From: Vanrija pseudolonga
Taxonomy: Eukaryota; Basidiomycota; Tremellomycetes; Trichosporonales; Trichosporonaceae
Direction of reading: 5' to 3'
NCBI RefSeq assembly: GCF_020906515.1
Contig: NC_085852.1
Location: forward strand, 2,728,001 to 2,792,000
Length of the DNA stretch: 64,000 nt
Below, one piece after another: positions 45,702-55,816 of this stretch. How positions within the stretch are numbered: position 1 is the first letter of the stretch; every line of letters begins with the position of its first letter. A model generated the notes under the pieces. It was not told the origin of the DNA. It searched no databases and worked only from the letters and a program-made list of their open reading frames with translations. Made by a program: the position numbers and the translations under genes.

Positions 45702-46104
45702 GCACCACACACTGCTAGACTTTTGGGTGGGGCGATGTATGACACTGGTTTGCATCTGCGCATGGGTGGAGCCGGTGGCTGTGTAGGGTCGGTACCATGA
45801 TCTGTACAGCGATCAAAATGCAGTACGCTGCAGGCAATGGGTGGGGGAGGGGGGGGAGGGGAGGGGTGGGCAAAGGGAGTGTGGCTGAGGGTGCACTGTT
45901 GGGACGGACTGGGCTGCAACTAACGCTGCTGTCGTGAGCAGCTACTTGGTATACGAGGCGGAGCAGAAGTGTCTCATGTCAGGAGCTGAGAGCGTTGCGC
46001 GAGCCAGCCGAGTGGCATATGTGCGCCGCCACAACGCCCAGTCTGGCCATAACCAAATGCTTCATGCTGCATGCTACTACCTGCTTGTCTTCTTCTTGTG
46101 CTTC
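45702..46104. other. Convergent spacer
   Basis: A 403-bp spacer between the eL32 and histidine-phosphatase 3' ends. It has a G-rich run at 45840-45870. No gene. Confidence 0.4.
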
Positions 46105-47250
46105 TATAGCCGCGAAACCGGAGGACGTATCGTCGCCTCCTTAGGCGGGTCATACACGACGCTCCGTCCGCGGAGGTACTTGTCCATGCCCGGCGCGAGG
46201 CCGACAGGCAGGTCGTCGGCCGGGGTGTAGGGCTGCATGTCGCCTTCGTCCTGGCGCGGGGTCAGCATACCGCAACACCTTCAGCGCACTCACCCAAACA
46301 GTGTCACCGTCGTCGAGCGTCTCGATGCCGACCTGCTCCCACTGCGTTCGTCAGCCATGTGCGCTAGCGCCCACGCCCACACGCACGCTCCAGTCCCGCT
46401 CGGCGCCGTTGGGGAGGTAGTCGGCCCTGCCGTCATACACGCGCTCCCAGTCGCCTGCGCCGCCCAGCGTGCCGGGTTTACGGCGGTACAGCGAGGTCGC
46501 GGCACACGCCGCGGACACTTGCAGTGAGAGGTCGCCGGTGAGCTGCGCGTGGGTCAGCATTGCACTCCCTCCACTCCGCCCGTCGACGTACCACCCGCCC
46601 CAACGCAATAACAATGGCAGCGTGCGAGAAGACCACGGCGCTGCGCACCCCCTCCTCGTCCATGCGCCCGACCCACGTGTCCGCGAACAGCTCGGCACGC
46701 GCAAACACGTCGCGCACGCGCTCGCCATGGCGCGACGGGTAAAGCGTGCTCCCGTACTCCTCGTCCAGCATCCCAGGATAGAACTGGTCGAGGTCCGCGG
46801 CGCCGTTGGGCGCCGGGCGCGGGTGCAGGCCCGTGTTGGCCGGCGTGGTGCCGTAGTACTCCATCACGCCGTGGTCGATGGCGATGGCGCCGTTCTTGCC
46901 CGCGCGGGTCAAGGCTGCGGCTGTGGGGGCGCTCGTCGCCACGCACCGGATGAACGGCGACGAGATGACGCGTTCTGGCGGCGGGTGCGGCGCCGTGCGG
47001 TCCGGGGAGGAGAGGAAGGCGCCCAGCTCGGCCGCCTGCGTGTGCCCGTACACCGTGAGCTAGGGGTGTCAGCCGCCAACGCGGAGGAAGGAGGCGAGGG
47101 AGGCTCACTGGAAAGTCGCGGATCACCCCCGTCGGCCCCTTCATCATGCCCGAGTTGGTCCAGTTGGTCCTGGCGGCGGCGTCAGCGCTGCGGCGCAAGG
47201 TGGCCTACACACCGGAACCCGTGTCTGCAGACGTAGAGGTACTCTAGCAT
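46105..47250 (-). CDS. Histidine phosphatase superfamily protein, Tfc7/YNL108C-like
   Basis: The start MLEYLYVCRHGFR carries the RHG phospho-acceptor motif. After a short intron TNWTNSG and GPTGVIRDFPLTVYGHTQAAELG follow, as in yeast Tfc7 (TFIIIC tau55) and its relative YNL108C. VISSPFIRCVATSAP holds the second Arg pocket, and VVFSHAAIVIALGRV the second catalytic His. The active-site residues therefore look complete. The last exon reads to PPVSRL before TAG at 46107-46105. There are about five short introns. It could be a tau55-like TFIIIC subunit or a free phosphatase; the sequence does not decide. An upstream in-frame open stretch has no supported ATG. Confidence 0.75.
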
Positions 47251-47839
47251 TGTGGACGGCGAGGGTGAGAGTGAGAGACAGTGGGCGATGATGAACGCGC
47301 CGAGATGTTGATGTAACTCTCGACCTACGTCCCGGTCAATACCCGGGACCCCGGATGACACTGGGGCTCTGACTGATCGGCAACATTTTGCCACACTGGC
47401 TCGCTTCCTGCCTGTCGGCGTCGACCGGGTGGTGGGTGCATCTGGCTGTGCCACACGACCAGCAGTATGGACTGACTGGCTCACTGCAGCATGCAGAAGA
47501 GATCGCATAGATAACGATTGTGCAGAGGTCGCGGTCCAACTGCGCTCATTCACGCTCACATGAGACCGTGCTCCACTCGTGCCCCCCTGCCCACCGCCAG
47601 CCAGGCTCACTCTCTCAAACCGACCAGCCTCGGGCCCACCCATCACCTCGCCCGCCTCAACCCCGCCCTTCACCTCCCCCCGTGATGGCAAAAGTACATC
47701 GTCAGAATACCAACTACTGCGGCACCATGGATGCGGTGTGTTTTTGAATCTCAGTGCATGGTAACCCAATACCGGTATCCCAAACGTCGTCGCTCCCGCA
47801 ATGACCCCGTCCGTCTAAACTAACACGCCCATAAAGCGC
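47251..47839. other. Spacer and promoter of the histidine phosphatase gene
   Basis: 589 bp between two minus-strand genes. No gene or clear motif is recognised. Confidence 0.35.
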
Positions 47840-48792
47840 TTAGTAGCCGAACTTGGCGAGGAGAGCGTTCTCGGGGACCGAGGCGGCGGCCTTGGCGCGG
47901 AGCTTGCGAGCGGCCTGCTGGCGCTCGAAGTAGGCCTGGCCCTTGACCTTCCTCTTCTCCTCGAGGCGGTCGACAACGTCCTTGTAGCCCCAGCCGACCT
48001 CGTGAGAGATGCGCTTGAGGGTGGCGTACTTGCGGCCGGGCTTGAGGCGGAGGACGCGGAGGGCAGCGGGGACAACAACCTTCTTGACCTTGTCCTGGGC
48101 GGGGGGGACACCCTCGAAGAGCTCAAGACGGCGGAGGGCAGCGGCACCACGGGGGGTCTTGTGGGGGACCATGCCGCGGACAGCCTTGTAGAGGATGCGG
48201 GAAGGAGCGCGGTGGTGGAAGGGACCCGACTTCTTGGGGTTGACAATGTGGCGCTCTGGACGACTGTTAGCAGGTTCTTGGGGATCTGGCGATGTCCACA
48301 CTCACTGTGGAGGTAAGCGTGGTACTTGAGCTTGTTGCGGAAGAACGAGCCCGAGACGTTGATCTCCTCGCAGCGGACGACCGAGACCTTCTGGCCCGAG
48401 AGGATCTGTTTGATGCGAGCAGACGAAAGTAGCGTTGGTAGAGCGAGTCGAGTAGGAGAAGGCATGGTCAGCTGTGGTTCCCTTCCAAAATCTTAAATCT
48501 GTGAACTGGGACGTGTGACGGGTCAAACGACAGCGTAGAACGCCTACGTTCGACGGCGACGTCGCGGGAACAACGCGCTCGTCGTGCGCATCTCGTGCAC
48601 TCCGTCGTTGGGGCTTCCTCTCCCTCTCTCGGCCCCCTCCTCCGCCCCACACATCCCAGTTCCATCCCCATCTCCTCCAGCTCTCCCTCCAGCAAGAATC
48701 GAACGCACCTGCTTGGCGAGGATCGAGGCAAGGCGACCGAGGAGGTGGCCCTTGCCGTCAATGACGACGGGAGTAGACGAGAAGGTCGACAT
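47840..48792 (-). CDS. RPL16: Ribosomal protein uL13, 199 aa
   Basis: Large-subunit protein (L13a/Rpl16). Exons 48792-48709, 48405-48306 and 48255-47840 join in frame; introns are 303 and 50 bp. The start [20 protein letters not shown] then [19 protein letters not shown] is typical. Next come [40 protein letters not shown] and [18 protein letters not shown], and the basic helix [20 protein letters not shown]. The stop follows LLAKFGY. In animals this gene's introns host snoRNAs; the 303-bp first intron here was read and no clear C/D pair was seen. Confidence 0.97.
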
Positions 48793-51510
48793 CTGTGGTT
48801 GTTTGATGTGATTCCAGGTAACAGACGAGTGACAGCGAGCAGCGGATTCGGGGCAACGGGTAGATTGGCGTGCGGGCAATAGCGAGGAGGAGCAAGAGGT
48901 CAGCGCTGTCGTCTGGGTGTGTGTAGTGTCGTCGTCGTGCACGCACTTTTAGGGAGTTGCCTTGAGGGTTATGGAAGAGCCAGACGACTGACAATTCTGG
49001 TACACGGCTGCGTGCCAGTGGGAGGAGGAGGGAGGAGGGCAGCGAGCGAGCGAGCAGCCAGGCCAGCCAGGCGAGTGGGTGGGTGTGGTGCGGGCAGGCG
49101 AGGGCCAGCCAGCCAGCGACTGCACCAGCCAGCAGTGCACTGGGTGCGAACTTCTCGATGTACATACCCTAAATCTTGCCCCCATTTAAAATCCAGTTTC
49201 GGCGATTGCACAATCGCCGATTGTTTCGACGGCAACAATTATTTAAACAGTCCTCAACTACGCACGTGGACACAAGCAACCATATTTATTTCCACCTCCC
49301 TCATTGATCCCACGTTTGTTCCCGAAGCCATCCGCATTGATTCATTTCGACCTGAGCGCCCATTTCCGTTTGCTTGGCGCCGTGCTCTCAAGTGCCAGAC
49401 GCGCTCCACATCACGCTCCGACTCTTCCTTACCGGGCCATCATTCTCTCCCGCATGCCGTCACATTGAGGGGCCATGACTGTGTTGTAATACCTGGGCAT
49501 CGGCTCGCGTGAACTGCTTAATAGCTCTATAGCACTTCATTTATCTATTACTGTGGAACGTGGAACGGGAAAGCCGCAGTGGATTTACACGCAACAACAC
49601 ACCGACGGAAGGCTGCGGGAGACGCAGCACGACTGGCGTGCTCTAATGCGCAGCGACGTATTGCCGGCAACGTATACACATGCACGCAGACACCGCTGCT
49701 CGCTCACACGCATGCCCGACGAACACATGCGCAAGTGGCTGATGGCGGGCAGGTCGACCCCCCTCGCCGCAGCTTATCAAACTAAGTATGCGATGCGTAA
49801 GCTGCGCCTTCTGGGCGGCGGGGGCGGCGGCGGTGTGTTTGTTGTTCTTCGTCGAGGCTGTACTGTTGCTGCTACTGCTGCTGTCCCCAAGCTCGGACCG
49901 ACGAATGCTCTCAGGCTCATTCTGACGCCTCGAAGCCGCCTCGAAGAGCGCCTCTACGCCCTTGGCGTCTTCGCGTCTTCCAAACGCCCAACCGCCTAAG
50001 CGCCCGCCCGCCGGCAAGTCGAGAGTGGTTTGATTGTTGAGAGATGTGACTTTTGAGCCAGCCAGCCAGGTCCAGGCACAGTTGCAAGGGTAGTCGCCAG
50101 AGTGTAAAAGTTGGCGCGTCGTGCGTGTCCCAGTTCCATGGTAGAGACTAGGACGGACACTTTTGTGTCTGCGGGCGGGTGGGCCCGCCCAAACCCGTTC
50201 AGAAACCTTTCAGGGCAGAGTGCACGGGACGTGTCTTGCCAAGACGACGCCCATTTACGCCCCCCCCTCTCGACGCCGCGCCCCTCCTCGTCGACCCTCG
50301 TCGTCGTCTACGCCGCCGGTGCCGTGGTGCTGCTGCTTGCTCGTGCGCAGTCGCTTTTTTTGTCTTCCCCCTTTCTGCGCCGCCGCCGTCCTGCCCTGAA
50401 TCATTCGGCAACAGGCTTTCAGGAATGAGATTTCCCTGAAATCTCTTGGGGTTTCCTCATCCCGGGGCGGCGCCCCTTTGGGTTGCACGCACCCCTCTGG
50501 GTCACCGTAGTCGTCCCCCCTCACTCACCTGCCTCTTCGGCAACGGCCAACAGCCGTAGTCGTCTGTCCATGTCCACGATTAAAGCTTGAATCTGGCTCT
50601 GGCTCGAGATGCACCCAGTTATTAAGTTGTGGAGTCGTCGTCGTCTGTCTCGTCGTCAGCAAGAGAGGCCATGCAACGGAGTGAGAGAGGGGGGAATATG
50701 AATACCCCTTGTAATCGCCAGGTACAATGTGATGCTGATGTGATACAAGTCGTGCCGAGTTTGATTTCCCAGAGAGAGTAGGCGGGCTGCTGCTGCTGCT
50801 GCTGCTGCAAACGTCACGAGTAACTGCGGGGGTCGTCGCGTAGTAAAGCAGCGAAGCGGCAGGAGTAGCAGTGAGCGCAGTGACCGGCCGCCCGCCATAC
50901 AGCCAGAGAGAGGAAGCCGTCACAGAAGACAAGGGGTTGGCGCCACCCAACTCGCGAGTATCGGGGCCGGACCTGCTGCGGACGGGGGCCAAGCCCTTCA
51001 AACCTACAAGGTTCCTGTCGCGTTGCACCTCACCTTGGCTTGACCGGCTGGCTGGCTGCAGGCTGCTAGCACACGCAGCAGCAGCATGGCTTGTTCGATG
51101 AGGAGAGAGTGTCGGCACCAGATGCATTACAACAGGGGCAAGGCAAGCCATGCATGGCAGCCCCTCGTCGTTCCACCCCTGTCTTTTGGCTGAACAACCT
51201 TCTTTCTCATTATCCTTGGTTGACCAAAGAGCCACTCCACCACTTAACTCTGCCAACACGCCACGCCTCTTTGTCTTGTACCCCACACATCCAAATCATT
51301 GCACGCATCAACGTGCTTGTAGATATACTCGTCCCCCTTGTCGCGTCTACTACCGGTTTAGAAGCCCCGCCCCGCCTGAACTCAACCTGCCGCCGACTCA
51401 ATTGAAGGCTCGACTGTTTCGCGTATCGTCACTTTGGCTCGACTGCGCATTTAAAGCTGGCCCTTCACCGTACGCAGTTGTACCCGCCTGGACCATACAC
51501 GCGCACTCCG

Positions 51511-51537
51511 CAGCAGCAGCAGCAGCAGCAGCAGCAA
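51511..51537. repeat. (CAG)n microsatellite
   Basis: About eight to nine CAG units in the C/A-rich stretch upstream of the transporter. It is not in an accepted coding frame. Confidence 0.9.
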
Positions 51538-51888
51538 CCAGCCCAACCCGACAGACACCACCACCACCTCCATCGTCACTCACACCCCCCCCCCCCCGGC
51601 TTGCTGCATTGCACACTCCAGCCACCACACACGCCATCAACACACGCGTCGTCGTCGTCGGCTCCACTCGACGGGATCTTCAGCTTTGCCGACGGCCTCG
51701 ACAGAGTAGCTTAACCCGCCCGACTACACGTGCGACTGTTGACCCGGCCTGCTTGCCTGCTGCCCCGCATCGCCCATCAATATCGACGCACCCACCCACA
51801 CGCACGCTCCTTCTCAACAACACAAGGCAGCCACCCCAGCCCTCATACTCCGCGCGCGATCTGAGCGTCAACGAGGGTCGTCGCCAAG

Positions 51889-51911
51889 CCACCACCACCA
51901 CCACCACCACA
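51889..51911. repeat. (CAC)n microsatellite
   Basis: About seven CAC/ACC units, 220 bp before the transporter ATG. A C13-C14 run lies at ~51585-51597. Confidence 0.85.
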
Positions 51912-52128
51912 TACGTCGCTCACTACCTTGCTAGGTGTCCTCGTGCACGAGCACAACTAGTCTTGCGCCCCCAACGCCCCCGCCAAGAGATTTTGAGAGG
52001 AGAGCAAGTCACGTCTTGTTCTTCTTTGCGCAGCAGCAGCAGCAGTCCAAACACACGCACACGGCCTCGTCGGGCCCACAGCACACTTCGGTCACACGCT
52101 GCACCGAACCCCATTTCCTATCCATTCT

Positions 52129-53966
52129 ATGTCTGGCACTGCCGAAGAACGTTCCACACACAGCGCATCGGTATCACCACCGGACAGCCCCATCCCACTT
52201 ACACCAGCTCAATTCTCGCCGCCCCTGGTCACACAGATGACAACGGCCAACGGCCACCACGGTGAGCCGTCAGCCTACGTCGGTGACGAAGCCAAGGCGG
52301 GGGAGACTGCTGCGGCCGCAGCGAGCAGCAGCGGCATTGTCCGTCCTGCATCATCGGCATCGCATTCAAGACCAAACGGGACGGCGGTGCCGTCCCCGGT
52401 CGATCTGTCCGATGCTGCACCACAGCCACCACATCGCAAGTCTGCGTCGGTCACCTACTCCTCACGACCCCCTCTTGGACCTCCCCCACGAAGTGATTTC
52501 ACTACTGCGACGTTTACGACGTCGTCCCTCGCATCGGCGCAGCCCGAAGGGTATCGAGAACGGTCCCATCACCCCCAGAGACCGACGATCCAGACGGGCT
52601 TCCTTTCGGGCACACCACCCAAGGCGTCTCCATCCGACGACCCATACGTTCCTATCGATGGCAAAAAGGAACCTCCTCCAAACTACCAAGAGAGCACGGC
52701 GTGGAACCGCACATATCCCAACGGCGAGCGACAGCTAGCCTCAGGATCTAACGGATCTGCGGCGTATGGCCCGGAACCCTCCACTTCAAACACCGACGCG
52801 GCCGCAGCCAACAAGTTCACAAACTCGACGCCCTACTGGCTTGGCATGTACTTCTTCTTCAACCTGGGCTTGACGCTGTTCAACAAGGTCGTCCTAGTGT
52901 CCTTCCCCTTTCCCTACGTGAGTCTAAACAAAAGTTGTAGTCGCTGCCGCCGTTAGCTGACTTGGCAGACCCTTACCGGACTTCACGCCCTATCGGGATG
53001 TGCTGGCTGCTACATTGCCCTGGAAAGAGGCGCCTTCACACCGGCAAGGTTGACGCAGCATGAGAACCTCATCCTGGCTGCATTCTCGGTCCTGTACACC
53101 ATCAACATTGCCGTCAGCAACATTTCATTACAATTAGTCACTGTGCCAGTGAGTTTGAGCGGTCGCTTGGCCCTGTGTAGATCTAATCAGTCCAGTTCCA
53201 TCAAGTGGTCCGAGCTGCAACCCCATTGTTCACCATCTTCATTTCGGCGGCCGTTCTGCGCCAAAGGTTTAGCATCAACAAGCTGGTCAGCTTGTTGCCA
53301 GTGGTTGCTGGCGTCGGATTTGCGTGAGTGGCAATTCAGGAGTTGGCGACCGGCGCAGGTGGGCTGACCTTACTCAGGACGTATGGCGACTACTACTTTA
53401 CTGCCATGGGCTTGATCCTCACTCTCCTTGGCACACTACTGGCGGCGCTTAAGACGGTTGTCACCAACCTCATCCAGACTGGTGGAGGCGGCCGTCTCAA
53501 GCTGCACCCTCTGGACCTCTTGATGCGCATGTCGCCCCTCGCTTTCGTCCAGTGTGTCTTCTACGGCTGGTGGACTGGCGAGCTCGAGAGGGTCCGTCGC
53601 TACGGAGCCACACAAATGACGAGAACAAAGGCCGTGGCCCTTCTTATCAACGGCATCATCGCCTGTGGTCTCAACATTGTGTCGTTTACGGCCAACAAGA
53701 AGGCCGGCGCTCTCACCATGACCGTGTCTGCGAAGTGAGTCGAACCACTGTAGTTTCCCTGAGAAACTCTACTAACCCATCCTAGTTGCAAGCAGGTTCT
53801 TACAATCGCACTGGCCGTAGTCTTGTTCAACCTCCAAATTTCCATCACCAACGGCATTGGCATCCTCCTGACTCTGATCGGCGGCGCATGGTATGCGTTT
53901 GTCGAGTTCTCTGAGAGGAACAAGAAGGCGGCAAAGGCGGCACCACCATCAAAGAGCCTGGCCTGA
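52129..53966 (+). CDS. Triose-phosphate/nucleotide-sugar-type transporter (TPT/DMT superfamily), 544 aa
   Basis: Exons 52129-52917, 52969-53148, 53196-53323, 53378-53734 and 53786-53966 join in frame; introns are 47-54 bp. A ~240-residue cytosolic, Ser/Pro-rich head precedes ~10 helices. The first reads PYWLGMYFFFNLGLTLFNKV, the TPT family signature. SVLYTINIAVSNISLQLVTV then PFHQVVRAATPLFT matches the substrate-binding helices, and LLAALKTVVTNLIQT the later one. The tail is Lys-rich (RNKKAAKAAPP). Such proteins sit in the Golgi or ER and exchange nucleotide sugars or sugar phosphates; the substrate is unassigned. The long head is unusual for the family. Confidence 0.87.
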
Positions 53967-54914
53967 ACACTTCCACAACCCACACACACACATCGAACTA
54001 CACTCTCATCATAAACACACTGCCCCCTGCTACACTGTAGCATAGACTCGGGTGGCACTCCCACACCTTGCGCGTTGTCATTCTTGCATCATAGCCTCTT
54101 GCATTCCGCGCAAGCCCTTGTTTAGATCATCGATTTCACATGGCATATCATTCATCAGGAGCTCAGAATAGTTGGGGCGGTGGTCTAAAGTTGCGGAAGA
54201 TGAGCGAATCAGTAACCGCCTGGGCTACTAAGGGTTGAGGTTTGAGATCAGTGTCAGATGCCAGGGCAGTGGGCAGTGCAGCGAACGATTCTGGACCACA
54301 CCTCTGATTGCAGTTGGCTGTGCCAAGAACTGAACCCGCGCCCGCGCGCAACCTAGCTTAGTGGGAGCCGACAAACGCGGAGCGCGCGATACTAGCTGAG
54401 CCAGGACGATGTCTCGCGCGCGAGAAGTTGGGCGAGTTTGGTGCGTCGCGCTACGGCTACGCTCAGTGAGCGAACCAACGAGGCCATCGCTTCCTTCCTG
54501 CGTTGTCCGCGGATTCGCGAAGCCGTGTGCAGCGGCAATGTGGGAGGAGGTTCGTTCGTTCGTTCCGCCACACCACTAACCAGCACCGCCATCTGCCTAC
54601 CACGCAGGCCCTCATCACGGTACACGCAGAGAGGCCGCCTTATTCTCAGACTGGACGGCTTACGGTAGCGCACAGGGCTGTCCGCTTGCGTTGCAGTGGA
54701 GAGGACTTCTCAGTGACTTGCAACTGCGGTTGCGGCGGTGCGTTCGCACGACGAGACATAGCGCCAGTGCGGCCGGGCGTCGCCATCGCCGTCGCCCTCT
54801 CGGCAACCATCAATGCCGCCGCCTCGGCACCCGCATCACAGGTCAGAATCCAGCCCCCGGCCCCACCTATCCTGTTGTGTTGTTGCATGCCTCTACAATA
54901 CCCATCCGCACCGC
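53967..54914. other. Convergent spacer of 0.95 kb
   Basis: Between the transporter and NDUFA5 3' ends. An A-box-like TAGCTTAGTGG at ~54354 raised a tRNA question, but no B box fits. No gene is supported. Confidence 0.35.
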
Positions 54915-55552
54915 TTAGAGCGAGTCGCCAGTTGGGTCAAAGTACCTCCACTGGTCGGGGTGGGGCTTCTCCTCGAGGGGCTCCCAGCTAGCATCGTCGT
55001 CAGCACCACCGCCGCCGCCGCCACGCTTTACTTACACCTTCCACTCGGCGACCTGGCCCGAGAGGGAGAGCTCCGATTCGGCCTCCTGGAGGGCAACCTC
55101 GACGATGGTACCGAGCTCCTTCTCGACGGCGGGGATGTCGCCGTTGGCCTTCTCGACGACCGCGAGGCGGTGCTTTGTCAGCGCCTCGGCCGCCTGGCGG
55201 TACACCGAGGTCGCGGGGAGGGCCGAGAGCGATGTCAAGGTCTGGTTGTAGACCTTGGTCAGGGCCGGCAGGGGGTTGGAGTGGACCGGAACGCCCGTGA
55301 TGCCGGTCGAGGCCTTGAGCGTCCTGCGTGGGGGTCAGCGGTGTGTCCAATCGATGGGTAGCTGCGCAGAGGCTGCAGTGGAGCCGCTGCCGCTGCCGAC
55401 GAGTTGCTGATGCCCCGATGAGAGCGAGGACAGGTCGTTGAAGAAACGACGGCTTCCAGCTTCTCGGCGCAGGCACAACGCCGCAGGCAGCATGCAGCCC
55501 GAGTGGATGCTCACTTGGCGACGGCGAAGAGAGGGCGAGAGGCGCGGAGCAT
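54915..55552 (-). CDS. Mitochondrial complex I subunit NDUFA5 (29.9-kDa/B13 family), 132 aa
   Basis: Peripheral-arm accessory subunit of NADH:ubiquinone oxidoreductase. Exons 55552-55515, 55323-55036 and 54987-54915 join in frame; introns are 191 and 48 bp. Exon 1 encodes the basic leader MLRASRPLFAVAK. The core follows: TLKASTGITGVPVHSNPLPA, then TSVYRQAAEALTKHRLAVVE and the helix with EVALQEAESELSL. The family ending WEPLEEKPHPDQW is present. The length is normal. The gene is divergent from FAN1 with 264 bp between the ATGs. Confidence 0.93.
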
Positions 55553-55816
55553 TGTGCCGGGATAGATGAGGTGGGCCGTGAGCGAAGTGCAACTCGTCGT
55601 CGTTGAAGCATCGAGCAGTACGGAACGGCGCGTCGTTGAAGGTGTGTCTACCTGACACGGACCCAAAAGTGTCAGGCTCACCCAGCCCCCTCCAATGACC
55701 GCCTCCACTATTCAAGTCGCGTCAACATTTCGGGCCCCGCAAATCGACTGGACTTGCACTTACACCCACCTGCAAGAGACAATGGCGCGCGACTGACTGC
55801 TTTTCGCCGCATCAAC
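55553..55816. promoter_or_regulatory. Bidirectional promoter NDUFA5 / FAN1, with a four-codon uORF
   Basis: A 264-bp divergent promoter. On the + strand 55782-55796 is a minimal ORF (MARD then stop) 35 bp before the FAN1 ATG, which could lower FAN1 translation if it is in the transcript. Confidence 0.5.

Larger units (their letters stand above)
48793..52128. other. 3.3-kb divergent intergenic region with simple repeats and hairpins, no accepted gene
   Basis: Lies between the divergent uL13 and transporter starts. It holds a perfect palindrome at 49201-49218 (GGCGATTG-CA-CAATCGCC), a cluster of short hairpins at 50155-50480, and a CAG run, C run and CAC run at 51.5-51.9 kb. The last ~700 bp is C/A-rich and looks like a long leader of the transporter gene. 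On the minus strand an ATG at 50571 followed by a perfect donor at 50528 may mark an unconfirmed small gene. Confidence 0.4.

Noticed and set aside
48406-48708. Possible snoRNA in the long uL13 intron, as in animals
   Set aside because: No RTGATGA box was found, and a single CTGA is not enough. A GTTCGATTC string at the 5' end is part of the intron donor region, not a tRNA.
49553-49999. 148-codon + strand frame
   Set aside because: It starts at GTG, holds a Gly run and has no domain; the opposite strand looks at least as coding-like. Left undecided.
51478-51714. Gln/His/Pro-rich frame over the CAG and CAC runs
   Set aside because: It has no ATG and is made of simple repeats; it is better seen as the long leader or promoter of the transporter gene.
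54335-54420. A-box-like TAGCTTAGTGG suggesting a tRNA gene
   Set aside because: D-stem bases pair, but no B box or acceptor stem fits on either strand.
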